Program-made: the position numbers and the translations under genes
Part shown: piece after piece, positions 1 to 12,500 of the stretch
Layout: each line of letters starts with the position of its first letter
How positions within the stretch are numbered: the stretch's first letter is position 1
The notes under the pieces: generated by a model
The model's input: only the letters and a program-made list of their open reading frames with translations
The model's database searches: none
Told to the model about the DNA's origin: nothing
Source: Botryococcus braunii
Lineage: Eukaryota; Chlorophyta; Trebouxiophyceae
DNA: 12,500 nt
Assembly: GCA_002005505.1 (NCBI GenBank)
Contig: MVGU01001297.1
Location: forward strand, 97,501-110,000
Direction: 5' to 3'

Positions 1-216
<216 letters not shown>

Positions 217-244
217 TTCTCACCCTGAAGCGTTGTTGGAACAG

Positions 245-5444
<5,200 letters not shown>

Positions 5445-6403
5445 GAGAAGAGGAGTCATTGCCTCCGTCCGCTCGCCTATGATGCCTTGGATTCCTGTGA
5501 GCGTTCTAGGCCCGGACATGCTGAATGTTCTAGATCCATTAGCCTTTATATCGGCTCGACAGTAGCCCAATTCTCATATAAATGCAGCATGCTGAGGTGC
5601 ATTGCGTTGGACGTTTCAGCTTTTGCCATTGATTCGGAAGTAGCTTCTGTGCAACACCCATGGCATACTGTCCGCCAGTTCTGGTCCTCATTCTGTGCTT
5701 TTCGTTGCTTTCAACAGAACCCTACTCGAGCCACGAACGTTGGAAAAGTATAAGGCCCCCTGCCTCATAGGGAAAGTGGGACACTAAACGCCTGTTTTCA
5801 ATTGGCAGCTGGGATGCCTCCTGCATTTATCAATTTTGCTGGGCCCCATCCCTTTTTTTGTGGTCACCTATGTGAGTTTTCTCCTTAGTCACAACATTTG
5901 AAACTGGAAGAGCTGTGGCAAGCCCTGCACTTGGTCTATGGTGGGGGACATAAGGATGTATTTTTTCCTTGAAGGATGGCTGCACGCATGGACATTTTCC
6001 TAACGCTTGCCTCATAGCAAGTAGTTGCATGCTGGCTGGTGCTGGATTCATAATGACCTTTTTGCGTGCGTTGGTTTGGTCTCTTGATTGTTAGTGAAAT
6101 GACCACTTCGTTGCCTATAGGGGCTGCTCAGATGCGCGAACACCCCGGGACGTAAAGAAATTCACAACTGCCACAATTGGCCTCTCCAAGTTTGGTAGAG
6201 GTAACATGGACAGTCTTCAGTAATTAAGGTCTACCATCATGTTATGCCGCTTTTAAAGTAGGCGTCGTAGGAGGTTTTATCCTCTTGAAAGGGCGAGTGG
6301 GAAGTTTCCCTCAAGACCCAGCAGTCAGCGCCATGTGACACTGTGATCACTTGCGTGTGTGATTCATTTCACTTAATGTAGAAACCTGGCAGTTTCGTGG
6401 TGT

Positions 6404-6435
6404 TGGAGCTTTACGATTATACGTTGTAAGCTCCA
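6404..6435 (+). other. Hairpin with 8-bp outer stem
   Basis: TGGAGCTT at 6404-6411 pairs with AAGCTCCA at 6428-6435, and an inner ACG/CGT can extend the stem past a small asymmetric loop. Confidence 0.6.
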
Positions 6436-6526
6436 CATTCAGCGTAAGGTTATGGAGCATGCTGACATTATTGTACATAGATGGCACTGGCAAGGCCGTT
6501 TTCCTAAAAGAAGCATTCCTGCTGTA

Positions 6527-6559
6527 ATAAGTATATTTCTGAATTCAATATATACTTAT
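6527..6559 (+). other. Near-perfect AT-rich palindrome centred on GAATTC
   Basis: ATAAGTATAT at the left and ATATACTTAT at the right are reverse complements around a palindromic GAATTC at 6541-6546, with one unpaired base. It could be a cruciform or an RNA hairpin. Confidence 0.7.
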
Positions 6560-6938
6560 CATCATTTATATGATCACAGTATGTCTCACAAGACATAATA
6601 TAGCTATGACGCAACAAGTGGCAAGGCGCTCATATAGCATTGACTCGTCCGTGCTACTCCATCATTCTAGCGGGGCCCTACCTGAATCGTACATTGAAAA
6701 AATGGCCGGGGTGGATTATATTGTTGCCGCTGCAACCTTGGTTGTACGTATACATTTTGTCGTGGATGTTTGTAACATGGCAGCTAAGTTGTAGTACACG
6801 TTGCTATGTCACCAACCATGCATGCTTGCTTTGCTTTGCGTTACGTGGATGGCTCCTGGTGCCTGCTGAGGTGTGTAATCTACTCACCATGCATGAGGAA
6901 ATTTCTGAGGGTGCCCGTCTACAGACCACTTCTGTGGC

Positions 6939-7023
6939 TTTCGGAGGGTTTTCCGTGCACGATAAACGCCTCTTTGCTGTGATTTTCGGAGGGGTGTCCA
7001 CAACAAACGCCTCTTCTTTGTGA
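6939..7023 (+). repeat. Diverged tandem duplication of about 42 bases
   Basis: Two units beginning TTTCGGAGGG at 6939 and 6984 share AAACGCCTCTT and a TTTG(C)TGTGA end. The units differ by a few substitutions and small gaps. Confidence 0.65.
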
Positions 7024-7084
7024 GGCTAGTCCTTTGTCGAGCGTTCTCCCTGTGATATATGTACGATAGCCTTAAGGATTCAGA

Positions 7085-7090
7085 ATTAAA
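7085..7090 (+). promoter_or_regulatory. Possible polyadenylation signal ATTAAA
   Basis: ATTAAA is the commonest variant of AATAAA. It is 1.64 kb past the FAO stop and overlaps the left edge of the hairpin at 7087-7120. A hexamer like this is frequent by chance, so support is weak. Confidence 0.2.
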
Positions 7091-7120
7091 GATTCATAGC
7101 AAGCTTGCTCTGAATCTTTA
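7087..7120 (+). other. 34-base palindrome with a single mismatch
   Basis: TAAAGATTCA (7087-7096) and TGAATCTTTA (7111-7120) are perfect reverse complements. The interior AGCAAGCTTGCT is also self-complementary, leaving one mismatched pair. Confidence 0.8.
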
Positions 7121-7245
7121 TGGTATGGTATAACCTAATGTCGTCTGCAGGGCCCAGGCAAAAGCTGACACCCTTTCCCTCTCCCCACCATGTCAGCATA
7201 AGTGGTGTGTATGATATGGTCTATTCACACACCCCCTCCCCCTGT

Positions 7246-7670
<425 letters not shown>

Positions 7671-7821
7671 GTCTGGTCCGTTGCCCTGCGATTACGTGAT
7701 GTGACGAATACGACACAGGGTTTACGGTTTAGAACTGCTTCATTGTCAGCTAGAACGTTGAAGGTGCAATGCTTAAGCTCGCCTGTTGTCCTTATATCGT
7801 GAAGTAAGCATTCATGCTTCG

Positions 7822-7879
7822 AGCATTTTGATGACGTACCTGACGTGATTAGCATTTTGATGGCGTACCTCACGTGACT
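7822..7879 (+). repeat. 29-base tandem duplication with ACGT-core sites
   Basis: Units 7822-7850 and 7851-7879 match at 26 of 29 positions. Each has GACGTAC or GCGTAC followed by TGACGTGA (unit 1) or TCACGTGA (unit 2). TGACGT and CACGTG are classical bZIP and bHLH core sites, but binding here is only inferred. Confidence 0.75.
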
Positions 7880-7970
7880 AGTGCACACGCGGATGGGCTC
7901 GATCCTATGCACTTCTGAGCATGGGCATACACAACACATGCATACACTTGTATGAAATGACTTACTTAAT

Positions 7971-7986
7971 ACCATACATGTATGGT
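7971..7986. other. Perfect 16-base palindrome
   Basis: ACCATACATGTATGGT equals its own reverse complement. No neighbouring gene gives it a role. Confidence 0.8.
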
Positions 7987-8342
7987 CACCGTAAATGTTG
8001 TATGTGTGTGAATTTTTGGTAGTTTTCGAAGGGCTGCATACATGCGCCTGCACGACGTAGATAGCCCAGGGTAGCATTGCTGTATTTTGGTCAAGGAAAC
8101 GCGCATGGGGTGCGGTTTATGATATCCATGGCCTGTTGTCTTTCGGTGAAACAAAATTTGCCTTAAGTTCTGCACGGTACATTGGATGCATACTATGCTG
8201 ATGAAAGGGATGGCAGGCCATGATTGGTTGCAAACAAAAGCAGGCAAAAGAGGGAACTGTACTGGCCAAAGATACTTGAGGGCAGGAGGAAGCGCGAGTG
8301 CAGAAGGAAGTGCTGGTGCATCGATTCGGTGAGGCTTCTGTG

Positions 8343-8397
8343 AGAAGTGTGAGCCATGAATTTCCAACTCCTGGCCAGAAGTGTGAGCCATGAATTT
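8343..8397 (+). repeat. 21-base direct repeat at 34-base spacing
   Basis: AGAAGTGTGAGCCATGAATTT occurs exactly at 8343-8363 and 8377-8397. Confidence 0.85.
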
Positions 8398-9130
8398 TGA
8401 ACCCAGGGGCCTCTCGGGAGATCGGGGGATAAGCGCGCCCAAATCTGGGAAGCTTGTGTCAGAATGACCCCATACAAGGTGAATTCAACGTGGATACACA
8501 TGCGGAAGATTGGGCTCATGACCACCAAAAACAATTTCCGTTGTAAGTTGCTTTTAAATGCGCACGGAAGAACATTGCTTTGCATTGAGACGAGGAACGC
8601 TTTTATGGATTGCTGCACTGACTGCTAAGCAGAAAACACATTACCATATTACTGCATGCCCGCCGAAAGACAAAGCATTTCCCCACCTTTCCCACCCAAA
8701 GTTATAAACTTATTACCACATTTATGAGGTTCATGATTGCAATGGCTCATATGGTGAAGCTATTAGTAATGCTTCTACGTAGCTGCGTCGAGGTACGTAC
8801 GACTGGTTGCACATCTGGCTGTGCAATTGCGAGATAGTATTCTGTAAACTTGTTAGTATCACGAAGTATGCTTCATAACAGACATAGAAGAATAACAACG
8901 AAATGAAAAAGGGGAGGAAATTACTTGCATTGTACATTCACCCAGTTGGTGCCCTTGACATTTCTTTCCCTTGACATCTTCTTTCTCCCGATTTACCACC
9001 ATCGCAGTGGTGCCCTTGACATCGACTATCTTGAATCTACGACAATAGAAGCTACCAGCCTTGACCCAAAAATTAACCTTGTCATATCATTGCGTTGACG
9101 TGGTACAGGTACTGGGCAGCCATTGCCGAT

Positions 9131-9196
9131 AAGGGAGGGAGAGAAGGAGGGAGGGGGGAGGGAGGGAGGGAGGGAGGGAGGGAGGGAAGGAGGGAA
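9131..9196 (+). repeat. GGGA-rich tract
   Basis: Purine-only tract, largely tandem GGGA units, with about ten G3 or longer tracts spaced by one to a few bases. It is strongly G-quadruplex-capable on the + strand. Confidence 0.92.
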
Positions 9197-9239
9197 CACT
9201 GCCAAACCAATGCTGCAGAAAGAGTATGACTGTATATGT

Positions 9240-9256
9240 GCGCGCGCGCGCAGGTG

Positions 9257-9332
<76 letters not shown>

Positions 9333-9342
9333 GGTGGGTGGG
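9240..9342 (+). repeat. GC, GT and (GGGT)5 compound repeat
   Basis: Alternating GC at 9240-9251, GT at 9259-9323, then five G3 tracts separated by single T at 9324-9342, followed at once by the GA array. Confidence 0.96.
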
Positions 9343-9345
9343 TGC

Positions 9346-9670
<325 letters not shown>

Positions 9671-10101
9671 AAGGAGCAATCTACAAGCCATATTAGACGA
9701 CTGCATTGGCAAAAAGGTGGCAAAATGTACGACCAATTCATTCGTCGCAGGACTTACCTGGAAAAACTGCAGTAGCATCAAACAAGCTTGTGGATCCTCC
9801 GGAGGTCATATGGTGTCAACACGGTTTTTGCGAAATGCGACCTGGGGTCACCTGTTCGCAGAGGCCGATCCTTCACGCTTCACCCTGCTCTCGGGGGTAA
9901 AATCAGTTCAGGTGGACAGTCAGTTTCTGGCAACCGGTTGCATCGGCGTTGGAAAGAGTGCGTCCGCGCTGGAATTTGGATGGAGACCTATTACTAATCC
10001 TATTGTCGCCATTTCGGACCGGTGTGATCTCCAATTTAATGCAAATTAAAATGCATTTTGTCGTGGTGCCCGTCGGCACTGCCCGATTACTCAGCAGCCT
10101 T

Positions 10102-10129
10102 CAAACGGTAATACCCAAACGGTAATATA
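10102..10129 (+). repeat. Tandem pair of a 14-base motif
   Basis: CAAACGGTAATACC (10102-10115) and CAAACGGTAATATA (10116-10129) lie head to tail; CAAACGGTATTACC is also at 873-886. Confidence 0.7.
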
Positions 10130-10508
10130 GCTCGCAGGTCTGTGGAGAGCCTTCAAGGACCCCCGTCACGGCACTGCCTCCCCAAACGTCGGCGAAGGTA
10201 CAAGGTTGCGGCTACGACACCTGTGGCAAGAGCTCTGCTGTTTTTTTGTCACCTTTTGCATTTGAAGTGACACAGGTGAGAAACGAGAGCGATTGATTCC
10301 TCCTTCTCAGCGCACACGAGGGGTAGCGCCAAGCAGCATCGGGCCCCTTTGATTCACGGGATACGAGTCTTAAAGGTTGGTGGCAAAGATTGGACATAAC
10401 ATAATGTTTTAGAACTTTTCAAATCAAATTTCTCACATTCACAATCTTCGGTGCAGATCACGACAACACCGCACGACGGGAAGGGTAGCCGGAGCATTTG
10501 TCTCCCCA

Positions 10509-10557
10509 CCAATCGACGCTTCTCTGCCCTCAAAATTTGTATGCATTATATATAAAA
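10509..10557 (+). promoter_or_regulatory. CCAAT and TATA-like motifs
   Basis: CCAAT at 10509-10513 and TATATATAAAA at 10547-10557 are spaced plausibly for a core promoter, which would place transcription start near 10575-10590. No well-supported gene follows, so this may be coincidental. Confidence 0.25.
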
Positions 10558-10563
10558 GAGGAT

Positions 10564-10698
10564 ATGGATCCTTCAATGACTGATGCCGTTCTGGAAACTT
10601 TGAGAAAGTGCACGTCTTGGGTGAAACTTCACGGGAAGGAACTCCAGGAAACAGCCGCGCAACCCCGTGCAGATGAAGGTATGTGTGAGGACAGATGA
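10564..10698 (+). CDS. Candidate small ORF or first coding exon, unknown function
   Basis: An ATG at 10564 opens 44 codons to TGA 10696-10698. The frame begins MDPSMTDAVLETLRKC and is fairly charged and helix-like. At codon 38 an AAG|GTATGT donor-like site (exon end 10678) suggests it could instead be a first or internal exon. A CCAAT at 10509 and TATATATAAAA at 10547-10557 lie upstream and AATAAA lies at 10834. However, the TATA-like motif is only 7 bases from the ATG, too close for a normal start site. I recognise no family. A chance ORF is quite possible. Confidence 0.22.
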   Translation: MDPSMTDAVLETLRKCTSWVKLHGKELQETAAQPRADEGMCEDR

Positions 10699-10833
10699 TT
10701 AGAAATAGGGGTAGCTCGAAAAGCCGAGGGGGCTTTGCATTCGAAACGAGCTTATCCGTATTGACGATTGTGTCAGAGTGCAGATTGAACATGTTACAGT
10801 AAAGTATATCTAAGCGAGTGTTTGTTAGAGCAC

Positions 10834-10839
10834 AATAAA
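10834..10839 (+). promoter_or_regulatory. Possible polyadenylation signal AATAAA
   Basis: Canonical hexamer, 136 bases past the stop of the small ORF at 10564-10698. The support is only positional. Confidence 0.2.
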
Positions 10840-10974
10840 AATTCATTGATTATTGAAGTCTCAAGATAGAGAATTATAGGTAATAAATATGGCTGGACGG
10901 TGGTGATGAAGCACCAAACAGACAAGTTGCACGGTGAGGTTCACAGCTAGTCTTTTCCTGGGTGGGAAGCCGGA

Positions 10975-10986
10975 GGGGGGGGGGGG
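10975..10986 (+). repeat. Homopolymer G12
   Basis: Twelve consecutive G in otherwise unremarkable intergenic DNA. Confidence 0.93.
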
Positions 10987-11251
10987 TGCTTTGATGCGCA
11001 TTGTCTGCCCCAAGGAAACGTTTCGCTGAAGAGTGTAATTCTTGATGGGCAGGCCTAGCAGAGCTTCAAGGACCACACATGCTGAACCCCACTATGGGCG
11101 CATACGGCCGTTCGCTCGTTTCTTCGATTGGCAAGAAACGCAGTTACTATGACCTCTGTGCGGATGTGGAAGAACACTGCCAAACACTATCCACCCCTTC
11201 TCTTGAAGTGCGCCCCTAGGAGTTCTGTATACTAGTCGTAGCCTAGCTTTA

Positions 11252-11274
11252 GAATGGTATCCTCCATACCATTC
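11252..11274 (+). other. Perfect 9-bp hairpin, 5-base loop
   Basis: GAATGGTAT (11252-11260), loop CCTCC, then ATACCATTC (11266-11274). There is no U-run or known RNA context to name it. Confidence 0.8.
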
Positions 11275-11384
11275 GAGTCTCTCTTACTGACATGAGCCTG
11301 CATTAACAACCAAAAGGCTGATTATATCCTCGTCTTTCACTATTTTCTTGATGTCAGTAGGTTCTGGCTGCTTGATGTATATCA

Positions 11385-11534
11385 TCTCCTTCTCCACCTC
11401 CTTTTCCTCCCACGCCCCTGCCCCTGCCCCCCCCCCTCCTCCTGTTGTTCCGCCCTCCCGCCTCCATGTCCTCCTCCTCCCCTCCCCTCCTCCTCTTTTC
11501 ATCTCCTTCTTCTCCTTCTCTTGTTGCCCCTTTT
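11385..11534 (+). repeat. Imperfect pyrimidine-rich tract (CCT/CTT type)
   Basis: About 150 bases made almost only of C and T, including tandem-like TCCTCC and TTCTCC units, CCCCTG repeats and a C10 run near 11428. It looks like decayed trinucleotide and hexanucleotide repeats, not coding sequence. Confidence 0.8.
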
Positions 11535-11738
11535 AACTACGAGGAGCACTTACTAGGCACTCATGGATTTTCCATCCATATGTGTTGATGTTATGATCAC
11601 CTTTCAGACATTTAGGCATGGTATCTATTTTAACCTTTATGTTCCTACGTGTGCTCCAAGTTGCGCAGGTTCTGCCCTCATGGGTGTCCAGCATGAGCTA
11701 TTAATAACAATAATTTAGCAATCAAGCAACAACAATCA

Positions 11739-11895
<157 letters not shown>

Positions 11896-11925
11896 CCCCA
11901 CCCCTCTCCTCCGCCCACAAGCGCG

Positions 11926-11944
11926 CCCGCCCACCCACGTACCC
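11926..11944 (-). other. G-quadruplex-capable tract on the minus strand
   Basis: C3 tracts at 11926, 11930, 11934 and 11942 give four G3 tracts with loops of 5, 1 and 1 on the minus strand. It lies between the CT and CA arrays. Confidence 0.7.
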
Positions 11945-11947
11945 ACA

Positions 11948-11948
<1 letters not shown>

Positions 11949-11988
<40 letters not shown>

Positions 11989-12016
11989 CACTCAAAACAC
12001 ACTCACACATAGACAC

Positions 12017-12054
<38 letters not shown>

Positions 12055-12064
12055 CACACACACA

Positions 12065-12121
<57 letters not shown>

Positions 12122-12130
12122 GCACGCGCG
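11949..12130 (+). repeat. CA microsatellite ending in CG-rich bases
   Basis: CA at 11949-11987, an interrupted stretch, CA at about 12014-12050 and 12076-12117, then CGCACGCACGCGCGAGCGC. Confidence 0.96.
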
Positions 12131-12500
12131 AGCGCACATGGGTGGATTCTTGTATCCTGTCTGAACAGGCAGGGTGACTGCAATGAGAAATGGTTTTGAT
12201 GGGAACATTATTGTTCATTTTAAATGTGAAGTCAAGGATAAGGCTTGCATGGTATAAATGAAAGTCCCACCATGTCCCCAGCTTGGACCCATGGTGTAAT
12301 TTATTTCAAATATTAAGCAGGTTCCTCGTGGGATCAACGTGGCGGCGCTAATGTTTTTCGTTGAGGGGAAGAGCGGTTGGGGTGGGATTAGGGCCTAGGA
12401 GTTAGGGTTCTGGATTTTCCTATGGGGGCAAGACTGAGTGAGTGCTGGGTGTCTCCTGGACTGTTGCCTATTATTCAAGTTCCTCTGCCTTAAATATAAT
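12131..12500. other. Unique sequence at the right edge, no gene seen
   Basis: About 370 bases. A TATAAAT at 12253 precedes an ATG at 12272 that opens only 14 codons. No family similarity is visible. Confidence 0.6.

Larger units (their letters stand above)
9669..11384. other. Intergenic stretch, one weak small-ORF candidate
   Basis: About 1.7 kb. Several overlapping open frames of 60-135 codons on both strands (for example 9706-9900 and minus 10439-10846) have no recognisable family motif. The items separable here are the small ORF at 10564, a 14-base tandem motif at 10102-10129, G12 at 10975-10986 and a hairpin at 11252-11274. Confidence 0.55.

Noticed and set aside
8343..8397. CRISPR-like repeat-spacer
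   Set aside because: Only two copies with a 13-base spacer in eukaryotic DNA; a simple duplication.
7966..8618. Two overlapping minus-strand open frames
   Set aside because: Two different frames over the same DNA, one containing the translated direct repeat, with no family similarity.
9669..10049. 127 non-repetitive codons at the end of a + strand open frame, plus two overlapping frames
   Set aside because: No recognisable domain; the three frames overlap and disagree, and the open frame is lengthened artificially by the GA repeat.
10439..10846. Minus-strand open frame of 135 codons
   Set aside because: No recognisable motif, atypical composition, and it is antisense to another small frame; no promoter or splice support.
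12253..12316. TATAAAT followed by an ATG in good context at 12272
   Set aside because: The frame stops after 14 codons and the TATA-like motif is too close to the ATG.
12380..12412. TTAGGG telomere-like motifs
   Set aside because: Only two scattered copies, not a tandem array; the left-edge and internal sequence is ordinary chromosomal DNA.

Overview
The window is nuclear DNA from a eukaryote. It holds the 3' part of one intron-containing protein gene on the + strand, followed by about 7 kb with no gene I can recognise, and it is saturated with dinucleotide microsatellites. The gene is spliced with GT-AG introns of about 280-1050 bases between exons of about 90-280 bases. That intron density, the long gene-poor 3' flank and the roughly balanced base composition would suit an alga (for example a brown alga or a streptophyte/green alga) or another plant-like or protist genome. 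The sequence does not settle the taxon; this is inference only.

Positions 245-5444: eight exons (245-372, 1012-1215, 2264-2544, 3197-3337, 3734-3931, 4285-4447, 4729-4887, 5356-5444) join without a frame break into the last 453 residues of a long-chain fatty alcohol oxidase (FAO family, GMC flavoprotein oxidoreductases, EC 1.1.3.20). Intron phases agree at every junction, and family motifs run across the junctions in the expected order: RTPEHVRREW, the Cys-rich HHCGWCCWGC, LLLRSGI...LRLHPC, MTVYSREL...GYGPLVTCPS, LPW, GMELGIRA, AHQMGSCRMG, DASVFPTPSG and VNPM. The FAD-binding N-terminus lies beyond the left edge. The two expected catalytic residues, His in HQMGSCRMG and Asn in GVNPM, sit on the last two exons and are separated by an intron carrying (AC)41. 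No inactivating lesion is visible.

Microsatellites: a CT/poly-C tract (1-216) directly before the first visible exon; a compound CA-CG-CT-GT array filling over half of intron 2 (1235-1805); (AC)41 in intron 7 (4959-5041); and three intergenic compound blocks at about 7253-7668 (CT then GT), 9240-9668 (GC, GT, GA) and 11739-12130 (CT, CA, CG). Each intergenic block carries a short G-tract array able to form a quadruplex.

Positions 5445-12500: no convincing protein or RNA gene. The stretch holds several perfect or near-perfect hairpins and palindromes, short tandem duplications (one with ACGT-core sites), pyrimidine-rich tracts, and one weak small-ORF candidate near 10.56 kb with promoter-like motifs. 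I did not find a recognisable new multi-gene system. The observations most worth checking are the unusual Cys motif of the FAO, its repeat-laden introns, and the shared architecture of the compound repeat blocks.
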